A stretch of 64,000 nt of DNA from Pararge aegeria (GCF_905163445.1 NC_053187.1:4960001-5024000), one strand, 5' to 3'. Counted from the stretch's first letter, positions 11,811 through 23,580 are shown. Numbers and translations are program-made. Notes: a model not told the origin generated them from the letters alone.

Positions 11811-12055
11811 GAAGCGGTGATAGCCCAGTGGGTATGAGCTCGACTTCTCTTTCAGGGGGCCGAGTTCGAATCCCAGCACGCACCTCTAACTTTTCTAAGT
11901 TATGTGCGTTTTAAGTAATTAAAATATCACTTGCTTCAACGGTGAAGGAAAACAAAAACTCAAAAACAAAAACTCTCAGATATGCAGGATGACGATCAAA
12001 ACGTGATCGTCATCCTGCATATCTGAGAGTTCTCCATAATGTTCCCAGAGTGACG
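11811..12055 (+). mobile_element. SINE-A with an internal perfect inverted repeat
   Basis: The tRNA-like head gaagcggtgatagcccagtg, B-box-like gttcgaatccc, and body gtgcgttttaagtaattaaa are well preserved. In place of the usual gaggaaacctgcatg segment the copy carries a 28-nt arm at 11,971-11,998 that is the exact reverse complement of 12,004-12,031, with a 5-nt loop. The right arm (catcctgcatatctgagagt) is in the normal SINE orientation, so the left arm is the inverted extra piece. Confidence 0.75.
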
Positions 12056-13084
12056 TCTTAAAATCAAAATTATAATTAATATTTCCTTTATTTCTGATAT
12101 GTTGTTTATAAGTTTATTTTAAAATAATAAGATGGCTTTAGTATTCCAAAATGAGGGTGTAATAACATAAACCTGTTAGGTAATCTAAGAAGTCTCTTAA
12201 AGTCCATTAAGTTATTTAAAGCGATAAAAAGATACCATTTTATTATTGACCATATTTCTGTCTGAATACTTATCCGCTGTACACGATGAAATAAAATTTT
12301 CTTGTCAGAAGAAAATTACAGTAACTCAGAAGTAAGGCTTTTTTTTGCTTGTCTACATTTGAGATAAAATAACGAATACTAGGTATTATTGTATGAATAA
12401 GGGATTACTGATTACTTTTGTTAATAATGCAACAAAAAGTATAAAAATAGAAAGTGAACAGAGAGACCACATAGCATTTTAGGTCGCGTTTTAGTAAGCA
12501 AAGTTCTGAAATCGAATCCTGCCATGACCAATTTGGTAGATAACCACGCAAGCAATCAGAGCTAAATTCAACGTGTTTCAGCGCTCCATTAATCAAGATA
12601 AAACAGGACGGTGGCTGACCAGTAAGTAATATTGCTGTCTAGATCGATCAATAGCGCTGCTAATTTCGTACATGCCGCTACAGATATTAGCTGTTGTCTG
12701 CGACTTTATCCGCGTTGGCCCCTTTTTTTATGTCCTCCGCAACCAAAGTTTTTTTTGGCCTAAATGTATTTTTCACACCACTCGCTCCACAATGCATTAT
12801 TACATAGCCTAGTATAGAAAGGTCAAGTACCTCAAAACATCCTATAGGCTTAGCGGGTAAGTAATGTTGTACTGAAGTACCTAGGGGCTTATATGATTTA
12901 AATATGGAACATCGCGTAACGCGTATTCGAATAAAATCTGTTCATTTCTAATGTTGCACTCCCGGCGACCGTAACGCAACCTCCGTTACCTCCTAGTTCA
13001 ACCAAGACTATTGTGTCTTGAAAGTTATCGCACTATGAAAATTTTTTACGAGATCCTTATAGAGTTAATCTAGCAAGTCACAAA
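12056..13084. other. Unassigned sequence with a type H trace
   Basis: About 12,688-12,722 (agctgttgtctgcgacttta tccgcg) is the start of a type H element. No gene seen. Confidence 0.4.
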
Positions 13085-13242
13085 TATCTGGCCATGTCTA
13101 AATACTTATAAAATACAAATAAACACCCAGTCACTAAAAACATTAATATTCATCACACAAATATTTCCCAGTTGTGGAAATCGAACCCACAGCCTTGACT
13201 CAGAAAGCAGGGTCTCTGCCCAATGCGCCAATCGGCCGGCAA
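13085..13242 (-). mobile_element. SINE-B (tRNA-derived)
   Basis: The text aataaacacccagtcactaa, catcacacaaatatttccca, then gtggaaatcgaacccacagc and cagaaagcagggtctctgcc is the reverse complement of a tRNA-like head (B-box-like gttcgatttcc) and its tail. Better copies lie at 46,870 and 51,549. Confidence 0.7.
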
Positions 13243-13264
13243 ATAAGGGTATCGGTTCAATAAA

Positions 13265-13350
13265 AATGGCCATACCCCTAACAGGTTAGCACGCTACCAG
13301 CTTAGAATAAATCATCTTTTACCACCAGTCTAGATGGAGTCGAGGGCTAA
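13265..13350 (+). repeat. SINE-C 3' tail fragment
   Basis: Reads ccatacccctaacaggttag, cacgctaccagcttagaa and gtcgagggctaatttttata, the SINE-C tail. Confidence 0.5.
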
Positions 13351-13689
13351 TTTTTATAAAAAGAAAACAAAAATAGTTTGTTTGAACGTTTTTTGTAAAA
13401 CCAGTAGGAACCGGTTTTTACCGGATTAAGCAGAATTTGATGCCCGTATTCAAGGTGCAAGCTATATCTTTTGAATTCAGTACAGAAACAGGTTGAGCAG
13501 AAACAAATAAACAAACAGACTGCCTTTCGCGTGTTCAATATTAGTATGGATGACACAGCTGGATATTACGAGGAAATGTAAGACTTTTCTGGAAAATCTT
13601 CAATTGCTGCTTAAGTGGAATGAAATTGCCCTCCTGAGTGCTACTTTTTATGCTCATTTTAGTTTTACAATGTACAGTAAGCTTCGTCT

Positions 13690-13765
13690 ACATCTTTTGC
13701 CTATTTAATGTCCCACTGTTGGACATAAGCCTTTTTGTCACATTACAGGGGAAAAGAGAGGTATG
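13690..13765. repeat. LINE-derived fragment
   Basis: The phrase aatgtcccactgttggacat aagcc resembles a segment common at the 3' end of lepidopteran RTE-like LINEs, related to the fragment at 23,345-23,580. Weak evidence because it is short. Confidence 0.3.
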
Positions 13766-13869
13766 AGTATAAATGTTTTTCTTTTTTAATTAAAGTAGAT
13801 ACATTAATTAGTATAGGTACTAATACTAACTTTCGCGATAGTCCAGTTGTTAGCATTTTTAATTTCTGA

Positions 13870-13985
13870 ACCTTCGTCGCTGTAGTGAGCGCAGTTGTCT
13901 CATAAGTGGGAGGTTCCGGGTTCGATGTGTGGAAAATATGGGAATTTACAATTTTTTAATTTTATCTAGTTTCAGACCATTTTGT
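13870..13985 (+). mobile_element. SINE-C head fragment
   Basis: Reads cagttgtctcataagtggga ggttccgggttcgatgtgtg and gggaatttacaattttttaa, matching the head of the copy at 55,516. Confidence 0.5.
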
Positions 13986-14409
13986 CAGGTTAGTGATAAG
14001 GGTCTTATAATTAGATTGAAATAAAATAAAAAGATAATAATAAATAGGTAATTGCTTTACTCTTAACTGGTAAAGACCGCTGCCATGTTGGATCGCAAAA
14101 TTAATTACTAGTTATTACAAGTAATTGCAGTGAAGGACTTGTAGTGGAGTGAAAAAAAAGATCACGAGGACGGTTTCATTTCCTGGATCAGGCTAAAAAG
14201 GCATTCGTTTCTGTCTGGAAATTTTCATTCGCACTAGTCAAGTTAATAAATTCGTCTCCCACCCATATTTATATCGGAGCGTACCGAAGATAATCTATCC
14301 CGGTTAAGTATCACTAGCACATGATAATTGATAATACTTCCTGAGATACTACTCCAAGCGCTGCTATGGGTATTACCCCTTTTTATACCTAACCTAATTT
14401 ATTTTCGGT

Positions 14410-14885
14410 TGCTTAGGTTTCAACTCCCTGGAGGTCAGACGGACTTGCGACCTACTAAAAATAATGTGCTAAATCTTACGAGGAGACGTCGATGCCCGGA
14501 GAATCGACGTCTCATCTTCATAACCGACTGTGTTCCCTTCCTGTAACACTGTTGCACGAAGATTGGCACCTAAACCGCGTTCTTTGTCGTCATTCAATGC
14601 GCTCTTGAACAGCAATATTAAATGGGATCTATTCCATGACGAGTGGACAGCATTGTTCCGTGAATTGTTGATCCGTGACTCTGAGAATATTGAATGACTT
14701 TTACTTCTATATTCGCAGAATATCACTATAGTACACTATATTAATATCATGTATTTTATACATGTTTAATGTCATATTTCATTCATTTGTCTTATAGTCA
14801 TCCATAAATAATGTAGTTCTATCTAGCTAGTGTAAGTGGCTCTGCCGTACTAACAATATGTAAAATAAATAAAGAAATAATAATC
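14410..14885 (+). mobile_element. Non-LTR retrotransposon 3' end
   Basis: A block with higher GC content (about 14,430-14,700) decays into an AT-rich tail with ctagctagtgtaagtggctc, tgccgtactaacaatatgta and aaataaataaagaaataata. A coding-like 5' part, an untranslated tail and a terminal AATAAA-type repeat together suggest the 3' end of a jockey-like LINE. Short frames of 72 and 85 codons in opposite strands are not a gene. Confidence 0.4.
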
Positions 14886-15064
14886 GTTAAAGTCCACCAG
14901 ATCCATGCAGGTTGCGCTAGACGAGGGTCTCTCCTATGAGAGAGGAGGTGTCTAGTTACCAAATGACCACATCAGCTAATACGAAATCAATGTCATCATT
15001 AAACTAGCGTTAACCTTATCTCGTAATTAAACTCCTGAAGTTACGCTAATAATCCGCAAGTTAA

Positions 15065-15300
15065 ACAAGTAACAGATACCGAGATAGAGTCGTCATCCGA
15101 GGCTTGTGGGAAATATTAAAGAACTTTGGCAGTTTGCGATGAGGACAAAACGTTCTCAAACTGCAGTCGCATATAACGTAGTTAATACAGATATAGTTTT
15201 TGGTGAGTCTGAGAATTCTCTGAGAAAGTTTCGAGCGCCAGATATATAATGCCGTAACTGTAGCATTAATAGATTTTACGACCACGTCAAGTTCATATTT
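15065..15300. repeat. Dispersed repeat R15, copy 1
   Basis: The segment tgggaaatattaaagaactt tggcagtttgcgatgagg ... ttctcaaactgcag ... gcattaatagattttacgac aligns by eye with 15,890-16,045. The family is not identified. Confidence 0.45.
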
Positions 15301-15889
15301 ATAAACGCTTTACTCATGTCTAATTTTATTTACGAGCATCATTATATCATAACAATTGATGACAAGATCAATTTCCTGAATACGAGGTTGAAGATCTACC
15401 TAGCGAAAGCAGAATGTTGAGTTTAATTATATGCAATGCTAACTTTTCAGACTGTTTTCATCTAGCAAAACGCGTTTAAATCCATTATTTTAGATCGTTA
15501 AAAGAATCGCACTACTTAGTTTAATATTAGTTTCCAAATTTAACTTTGCTTATCAAGACATACCCATCAATGCAGAGAAATATAAAAAACTTAATAAAAT
15601 ACTAGGAAAGTTCCTAACGTTAGTAATGGCATTGCACGTCATTTTTGATGCTGACATTGCATCCCTTAAAATGAAAAGGGCTCTATTATAAATTATGTAT
15701 CGTGCATTAATTTTCAAAAAACATAAAGTCATATAAACATTGGAAATTATACGTAGAGAAATTTTATGTACAAAGCAAAGAAGTTGCTATCGAATTGCGA
15801 CTGCAACATCTGTAAAACCAAATACAATTCCAATTCTAATTTAACTTATGAAGTCACTCCATCGAACAATTTAATCTGTTCTCATAATG

Positions 15890-16045
15890 ACTGAGACAGA
15901 GATGTGGAAACTATTACAGAACTTTGAGACAGTTTGCCATGATGACAAACATTTTCAAATGACAGTCTATCGAGATAAGTTTGAGAACTTCGATAATGTT
16001 CTAGAATTCTAGCTGTCAGCACCATTAATAGCACGTTAAAGTGAT
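15890..16045. repeat. Dispersed repeat R15, copy 2
   Basis: The segment tggaaactattacagaactt tgagacagtttgccatgatg ... cattttcaaatgacag ... caccattaatagcacg is the diverged direct partner of 15,065-15,300. Confidence 0.45.
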
Positions 16046-16196
16046 GTCATGAGCTAGCAGGGAGTATATTAACTATCTAAAGTGCAAAGCGTTCTATCAT
16101 GAATAATAAACGACTCGCAAACTGCGATAAAAATTTTAACTGACTTCCGAGGTGACGAGATTTGTTTTTCGCCAATATATTACTAGTCAATGTATT

Positions 16197-16500
16197 CATC
16201 GTCATCATATCGACCCATTACTGGCCGACCTAAAGAGTACGGGTCTCCACCCACAATGAGAAGGGGTTAAGGCCGTAGTCTACCACGCTGGCCCAGTGCG
16301 TATTGGTGGACTTCACATATTGAGAGCATTATGTAAAACTCTCAGGCATGCAGGTTTCCTCACGATGTTTTCCTTTACCGTCGAAGCAAGTGATATTTTT
16401 AATACGCACATAACGTATAAAAGTTAGAGGTGCTTGCTGGGATTTGAACTCGGCCTCCCGAAAGTGAAGTCACTGCGCTAACACCGCTTCTATGTCCATC
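16197..16500 (-). mobile_element. SINE-A, full length
   Basis: From the (ATC)n tail and cattactggccgacctaaag through gagaaggggttaaggccgta and caggtttcctcacgatgttt to the head gggatttgaactcggcctcc, ending gcgctaacaccgcttc. Both internal promoter-like boxes of the tRNA head are recognisable. Confidence 0.8.
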
Positions 16501-17107
16501 ATCATAAATTACTAGATCGACTTCGATAATTTCTTTATTACAAAAATCTTAAGTGTCTAGTTGATCAATTTTCAATTTCAAATTTGAGAAGATCTTATGA
16601 AGTATTATAATGGCGAGATGATGGATCGCACTACTAATGCTATGTATAAAGTATTGAAACACTTTAAATCCGAGTAAACTATGCCTTGTTTTAAGGGACG
16701 ACTTCATTTTTACACGATTGACCTACAGACTGTTAGGGCGAAACGAAACTTCAAGGCTTCTTTATTTGACTGTGGAACCCTAAAACGTCTACAGTGATAA
16801 ACAAGAAAAAAGAGCGATGTTTTTTCCGTAACAAAAAAGATTTGACCTTTAAGACAGTGCTTCATAGATTTCCTATTGAATACCAAAAAATACGCTGAAT
16901 TGAAAATCTGTCATTGATGTTTAAGGGTTACCTATTTTTTTATTGCCATGAATATCGGAGGAAATTTGATTTAATTTAGAGCAAACAGTTCCGCGTGAAC
17001 TATGAGTCTAATAGATACATAGAATATGGTATAATCGGAGAGACACAATGCGTAACAACATCTCACTGCTATGATGCCTAGATTATATATGCACAGTAAA
17101 TATTCCT

Positions 17108-17470
17108 GAAGCGGTGATTGCCTAGTGGTTAGAGCTCCGGCCGCCCTTTCGGGGGGACCGAGTTCGTCCCCGACATGCATCTCTACATACATTTTTTATT
17201 TAAAGAATTTAAAATACCACTTGCTTTAATGGCTATGAGTTCTCCATAATATTCTCAAAGGTTTACGATGTTTACCAATCCGCACTGGGCCAGAGTGGGT
17301 TACGGCCTAAACCCTTCTCATTCTGAGAGAAGAACCGAGCTCTGTAGCGATTTAGCGTTCCAGTACGAAGTCACGCAGAAACCGATAAAAAAATAAATTT
17401 ACGACAATACACACATCGCCATCTGTAGTGGGCCGGTAATAGGTGGATAATGATGACGATGATGAAATAT
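17108..17470 (+). mobile_element. SINE-A with nested SINE-C/SINE-B chimera
   Basis: Head gaagcggtgattgcctagtg at 17,108 and body to gagctctgtag at about 17,345; the end tgggccggtaataggtggat and (GAT)n tail resume at about 17,427. The roughly 80-bp insert joins a SINE-C fragment (cgatttagcgttccagtacg) to a SINE-B fragment (cgacaatacacacatcgcca tctg). The insert is bounded by ctgtag on both sides, which could be a target duplication. Confidence 0.65.
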
Positions 17471-18334
17471 TCCCAAGCACTGTTAACATTATAATCGGTA
17501 ACCATCAGTAACGAGATAATTGATGGATTGAAATGCAGCGCGAACACGAATGGCAAATGGAGTATTACGAAGGAAAGTCGGTCACTCGGATACCTATAAG
17601 AAATCTCACAGAATAAAGAGCATACAGAACCCTGATTCAGCCATTATTGCATGCAGTGCATTGTGTCCAGAAACAGTGAGAGCGCCGCGCGCACGTCTCA
17701 CTTCCCACCCGCGTAATGTTGCTAGCTCACAAACTTTTCCAATTTTCCCCATTTTATGGTAAAACGTAGATAAAATAAATACTGTGGAGTGAAGTGACTA
17801 ACCTGAAGCCAGTTCGAGAAGCACTACTAAAGTGGGGTGGTTTTTGATGCTTCATTAGTCGTGTGCACGGTTTCTGTTTGTTCTTAATTATGTGAGAAAT
17901 TTGTGATGTAAACACAAGAAGTTGTTATTGTAGTTGTAAGGACTCCGGCACCATGAGACCATAGCATGGCCAATATCTATCAGTCTGCCTAATTACGTGT
18001 TACCACATCAACTCTGATTGTTCTAAGGATCTGCTCATTTTTGGTTTGATTACTCTCTGGTTAGAGATACTCCGAACATAGCTCCCTTAATGGCCCACTT
18101 TAATCCTTAGTTTTCTTCTCAGATTCGTAGTTAGTTTCCTATATATTATATCCCTAAGTCATAACTGAAACCTGCACTTCTCTAAGACTTCGAGCAACCC
18201 AACTAGATATAATTTCAAAGTGTTATAAAGAATAATAACTAGGAGTAGGAGACGTTGAAAACGACTGTCTTGGTCTACTGGTTAACATGTACGAATAAAG
18301 GTCACGGGGTCTTGGGTTTGGTACCCGGGGACTG
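17471..18334. other. Unassigned sequence
   Basis: No gene supported. A 70-codon frame at 17,550-17,762 has no recognisable content. Confidence 0.4.
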
Positions 18335-18538
18335 CAGTGGCGTGCATAGAGGGTATGCACGGGGTATGCAGATGATATAAAATGAAGAAAATCTCCAGTA
18401 CGAGTTATAAATACCTAAGGGTAGAATTTTGATAACTTTTACAATGCCCATCATTAAGTTTTTCATAACTCGTACTGGAGGTTTTCTTTATTTTATATCA
18501 TCTGCATACCCGGTGCATACCCTCTATGCACGCCACTG
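18335..18538. mobile_element. hAT-like palindromic MITE
   Basis: Starts CAGTGGCGTGCATAGAGG and ends with the exact reverse complement CCTCTATGCACGCCACTG. The whole of it folds: cagtacgagttataaatacc pairs with the region near 18,455-18,480. It is the closest relative of 9218-9394. The flanks (ccggggac and cctgggag, with an offset) are only partly alike, so the target duplication is uncertain. Confidence 0.75.
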
Positions 18539-18881
18539 CCTGGGAGGCATCGTTTGTTATGTACTGGGTTTTTCTTTTAAGAAATGCTCAGTGGACTTCT
18601 GACACAGTAAATACATATTACTTACATGAGATAATAATTGTTAAAAGACGTTCCCATAAGACCAGCGTTTAGGGTCCAAGTCAAAGTCCCTCTTCCCTAC
18701 ATCAAGGGCTAACTTGTAGTGAATTAAGAAAAAAGAAATTTTTCTTTGTTGGTAGCTGGCTAGCTAGCAGTGCGCTCACGACTGCGTAAGGCAGGTCGCC
18801 AGAAACGTTATAAGTGAGCGGGCATCTAGCAGTTGGATATAAACAGGTCATGGTGATAATGACGAAGTAGGTACTAGACGT

Positions 18882-19026
18882 CAGTGGCGTGCACTTCATA
18901 CATGCACGAAAGCACTGCATACCCTAAAATTTTTCTAGAACTCATAAAGGGGAAGGATTTTTCAATGTTATGCCATCTTCCTTTTTTAGGTATAACCTGG
19001 TCAAAAACCCCCGATGCACGCCACTG
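18882..19026. mobile_element. hAT-like MITE, second subtype, perfect TSD
   Basis: A 145-bp element starting CAGTGGCGTGCACTTCAT and ending GATGCACGCCACTG. It is flanked by CTAGACGT at 18,874-18,881 and CTAGACGT at 19,027-19,034, a perfect 8-bp target duplication. It is not a full palindrome; only the ends are inverted repeats. Confidence 0.85.
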
Positions 19027-19034
19027 CTAGACGT

Positions 19035-20227
19035 GGTAGTAAGATATTCTTACACAATAATAAACAACATTGATATAAAGCGAACCACATCAATGAACAA
19101 ATTGAAATGTTTATAAAAACGACTTTTATTCGTCCGTGACTAGAAATAAAAGACATTACCCACACGCTGTAAGTATTTTCACATGTCTAAATATAAAACT
19201 GTGATCGGAGTTGTACCAGAATACATTATAGGCCGGCCTTCTACGTGTGAAGTTTGCTTTGGATATGTGGCTTTAATGCTAATCAACTTGAAGCTAATCC
19301 AAAACTTTAGACCCACATAAACACAAACATATATATATAGACAGACATACAATGTGGTCAAACTAATAACAAACGCATTTATGTCTGTAACGAGCTTTTG
19401 TCCGATAACTTATTCGCTACATTTATTAAAAAGAAAGTTGACTTTATCGGCCGCTACTCAATATCCAGTATTTCAATTTGAATTGAAAGCCTCGGCGATA
19501 CTTTTATGAACTCCTCCAATAAGAGCTAAAAGTCAAGATAAACTTGTAAGCGAAAGTAATCACTCAAATCTAGACCAATATATACTATACCGAATAAAAT
19601 GAACCATTTGGTGAAAATAAACTGAATGTTTTTCTGAGGCTTTAAATTATCGTTTTTCTTTAAATAGATCATAGTTTTCGAACTGGTGAAATTGTATGTT
19701 CGAAAACTCGTAACGTGCTTTTTTGGCCTAAGTGGTTGGGAAGTTCGACTACTACACAGGGTCTGAGTTAAAACAACCACTGCTCTGTTCTTTTTGAGTA
19801 AAACTTCTTTAGAATCGTTGTGATTTGAAAGTAAGAAACACATAAATGGTAATGGTATGGCAGAGAATAAGATTGAAGAAGAATGTATTCTCATTACACT
19901 TTTTGTTTCCTATTTTATTTACCATTGAAACTGAATAATGTTGTATGTGAAGTGTTGCTCTGTTATAGGCGATGGTTTTCCACTTAACATCGCATCCATT
20001 ACCAACGCTGTCGGGCGATCCGATTGGTGCGTCAATTATAACTGTATATATAATAATAAAAAAAATATATGTTTTGAGAAATTTATCGAAAACTGTTCAG
20101 TGCTTAAGGCATGATCAAATAACAACTACTTTGGAATTAACACTAAATATACTTAATTGAAAAGTGTAAAAAAAAAACTCCTGCTTATTTAAGAAGGTAG
20201 ACACGTACAATTATTTAGTCTAACTTT
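19035..20227. other. Unassigned sequence
   Basis: Contains the longest open frame in this part (122 codons, minus strand, 19,526-19,894), but its composition is that of translated AT-rich DNA and I see no motif. No repeat recognised. Confidence 0.45.
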
Positions 20228-20235
20228 CGTGTACT

Positions 20236-20326
20236 CAGAGGCTTACACTCCATAAGAATTAGTGCCGTTTTATGCAATTTTCCTGGTGTATGCATACCCT
20301 GGTAAGAAAACCAATGCACGCCACTG
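20236..20326. mobile_element. hAT-like MITE, short degenerate copy, perfect TSD
   Basis: Starts CAGAGGCTTACACTCC (a decayed CAGTGGCGTGCACTTC) and ends AATGCACGCCACTG. The flanks are CGTGTACT at 20,228-20,235 and CGTGTACT at 20,327-20,334, a perfect 8-bp duplication, which fixes the ends although the left terminus has mutated. Confidence 0.8.
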
Positions 20327-20429
20327 CGTGTACTCTGAACCAACCTTAAGCTCCAATAAATAAGGCCTATGCTAAATTTCAGTACAACACACAAACTTTT
20401 TATACGGTAGCGGACTTACTTGTTAGTAG

Positions 20430-20640
20430 TATGGCTGTATTATCAAAGCCATACCCTCTAATCGGTTTCTAAATCGCATGGCAACACGTCGAGTACGTAG
20501 GGTGGTAGCTAGCCACGGCCCAACCCTCCCACCAGACTACATATATAATATAATACGAAAGTTCCGAATTTCCCCTGCCGTAGAACCCGGGACCTGTCAC
20601 ATACAAGACCACAGCGCACATCATTGCGCCAAAGAGGTCG
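20430..20640 (-). mobile_element. SINE-C, 5' two thirds
   Basis: Reads ccataccctctaatcggttt, then gtagctagccacggcccaac, cctcccacc, and ends with the head side aacccgggacctgtcacata. The 3' tail is missing. Confidence 0.6.
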
Positions 20641-22797
20641 TCAAGACAGACTTGATGAAACTTTAAGGATACCTCGTTTGACTACGGAACCCTAAAAATC
20701 TACCGCAGCACGAAAACGGAAATGTACGAATGCACGCACATTCTGGCATAAATAACTTAAATATTCAGATTACTCCTCGAGCGCCTTATATTGAGAACTT
20801 GGCAAACTTTTTTCTACATAATATTGCTCGGGAAAAAAAATATTTGATCTTTATATATCATATTTTATGTAAAGAGAACATTTTCACCATTCCAGTGCAT
20901 TAGGAATTCGATGGAGTATACATATTTATATAAAGTGAATTACCCAAGTGTGCCTTAGGCCCTAGTGCCAAATGAGAAATAAATTTTAAGGGCTTATTTT
21001 TTACATGATAACATTCTATTTTTCTTTCGTTAATTGATCTTAGTTAATCGAAATAATGCTTATTGTTTCTTTCCTAAAACCATATATATTAGGTTCAAAT
21101 TTTAAGAAAAACTCATGCAAATTAAAATTTTGGGCTTACCATCGCATTAAAAAGTATTTTGCTAAAACTGTATTAAATAATATAATAAGACTAACCTAAC
21201 TTAACAACCTAACAATTCTGAAACAAGAGTGACAACAAACCCTTATTTTTGTATGTGATGGCGTGGCGGTTATAAATTGGGTATCTGAGGTAATAAAAGT
21301 CATTAAAAATACATTTAGCATAACATCTCAAACTATGCAATGTTTTGTCACACTTTAACTGAAAGCACCTTTAAAATGACAGAGCGTAAAAAATACGGCA
21401 ACTATTCCGACGTTAGGCCACATTTATTTGTAGGGCCCTAAATGACTCAAAGCTACCTAAAAGGGTATTGACACTTCATTTAACTACGTCCAATTGATTG
21501 GTAGCGCAAACTCTGTTAATATCATTTAACGTGTGATTGAGACCTATTTCACCTTACAAGCCGTCTGGCGATGTCTGGCGACCCCTGATACGTATAATTC
21601 TCAGCCAATTAACGTCACCGCTTTTCTACTATTTTATTAGTAGAGCTAAATAAAATATATAAATAAAATATATGCTTATTTCTGCATTCAAGCAGCATGG
21701 GCTATCAACCGCCAGCCCTTGGTGAAAGTTAAAGAGATGACACTAATATAACTGTAGTATGTTTAACCGGGACTAGCGGCTTCACGTTCTCTGCACTCGC
21801 CCTAAGCTTGCGGGTGGCGTAAATTGCCTTACTTCGAAGTTTTCTTCTTCTTGCCTTTATACCACTTTCTATAGGGTTGGCATAAAACTCTTCTTTAAAC
21901 TTGCAGACAGACTGTTTGTTTTTGTACGCCCGACTCGCCTGCTTGTCTGGCGCCAACCCTCCCTGGGCTTACTCCAGACAAATACTAAGAATTTGTTATT
22001 AGAATAACTTTGTAATTTTTTAACTTCGGGACCGACCGACCAATTAATAAAAATATTATCCTAACGAGTTCGAGATTTTGAAGTGAAATATGATTAAGTT
22101 AATATAAGATCGAAGTATAATTCAATCCAGGAACTTGAATTATAGTTTTCTTTCTGTAATTTGGTAATAATAATCTTACAAAATTAAAAGTTGACAGTTC
22201 AGTGCGACGTGGCACATAATGTCCGTGTACTTAGTAGGGTAGCATCAGAAATATTATGGGCTTTATTTCCGGTCAATATCGTCAAAATCGGTTGAGCGGA
22301 TAACTAAACTTAGGTATGGACGAAAAGAAAAATCGATAGCATATTTACTTTTCGTTTCTAGAGATTGGGCATCGTCCGCTATAAATCTAAACTTAGTTGG
22401 GACGATTAACCGGGGACATCTTACCAGCAAATTTTAAATACCATTCTAACGGAGTATGGTGTCCGTAGGCGCTTTTCGGGGCTATGAATATTAATACGTC
22501 CTACGATCTGAGGGATCGTCCTTCTTAGAGCGTGAATAATGTAAAACCTTCGTAGTAATTTCGTCGCTTTTTCCAGTGTTTTGCAAGAGACATTGAAACA
22601 TCGATGTGTAGGTAAATGTTTATAGGAAACATAATTATTATTCAAATATTAAGGAAAATCAGTAACAAAATATTATATGTTATTTTTAAGGAAAATGATA
22701 AAACTCGTATTTGGTTACAATGCTCTCATTCCCAAGCTAAGCGTGAAACACAAATATTTAATTGAGACAACAGTTGGCTTACTCAAAAATACTTGAT
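20641..22797. other. Unassigned AT-rich sequence
   Basis: I could not assign anything except a short LINE-tail-like phrase near 22,275-22,320 (tcaaaatcggttgagcggat). Open frames of about 75 codons have no recognisable content. Confidence 0.4.
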
Positions 22798-23060
22798 GAC
22801 CTCTCTGGCGCAATGATGAGCCCCGTGGGAATAAATGGGAGGTCTCTAATTATAATTTGGGAATTTAAAATTTCTGTATTTTCTCTAGTCTGATCTGGTG
22901 TGGCTAGTACCCTACTGACAAATATGTGCCGCCTAGCTATTTAGCGTCCCGGTAAATGCATTGTAACAACAGATTAAGAGTAGGTTTGATTTAACTGCCA
23001 TACCCTAACATGCAAGCCCGCTGTCAACTTAAGATTGCATCATAACTTAACACCTTTTTA
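22798..23060 (+). mobile_element. SINE-C, degenerate full length
   Basis: Head gacctctctggcgcaatgat, body gggaatttaaaatttctgta and tctggtgtggctagtaccct, and tail gccataccctaacatgcaag are in the correct order, with many substitutions. Confidence 0.6.
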
Positions 23061-23308
23061 ACTTGGAGTATAATAAAAATTATCTATATATACGATTAAC
23101 AACACTTCGAAGCGTCAAACAAAACATTATTAATGCAGAAATGTTTGTCTTCCCATCACGCCCTAATTTAGCAACTAATCCGGAAGACCAAACCAAAGGA
23201 AGGGGAGTAACATAGGCTTTTTATCACAGGAAATAACCCGTTTCTCAACGCGATTTGTAAATAACATAAAAAAACTCGGATGACGAATACGGGCAATCGC
23301 TAGTAGGT
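23061..23308 (-). mobile_element. Type H non-autonomous element, diverged
   Basis: Ends on the plus strand with actcggatgacgaatacggg caatcgctagtagg, a decayed form of the usual gcggacgaag ... gggcaacagctagta end. The interior is strongly diverged. Confidence 0.4.
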
Positions 23309-23344
23309 ATCTTGTAAGTTTTGAGTTTAAATAAGTATCTATGT

Positions 23345-23580
23345 TTGAAGTGGGATTACTGATTCATCATCACCATCTTCATCATGTAGATAGACGTCTA
23401 CTACTAGACATAGATCTTTTGTAGGGAGTCCCAAATACCAGGGTCTTGTGCTGTTTAGGTCCAGCTGCTCCCTGCGACTTGTTGTCCACCTTGTGGGGGT
23501 CTAGCAACGATGCGTTTATCGGTGCGAGGACTCCATTCAAGCACGTTGGGACCCAGCGTCCATTGGCTTTCTGATGCATC
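23345..23580 (-). mobile_element. LINE 3' coding end (RTE-like) with (ATG)n tail
   Basis: On the plus strand: (ATC)-rich tail, then gtagatagacgtctactact, agacatagatcttttgtagg, gttgtccaccttgtgggggt, agcacgttgggacccagcgt. On the minus strand this reads as the C-terminal coding end of a LINE polymerase with frame damage; the frame at 23,382-23,588 is only part of it. It directly abuts a SINE-A copy. Confidence 0.5.

Noticed and set aside
19526..19894. 122-codon minus-strand open frame
   Set aside because: Longest frame in the gene-free part, but no start context, splice signals, domain or repeat similarity that I can see; a frame of this size is expected by chance in 64 kb of six-frame AT-rich sequence.
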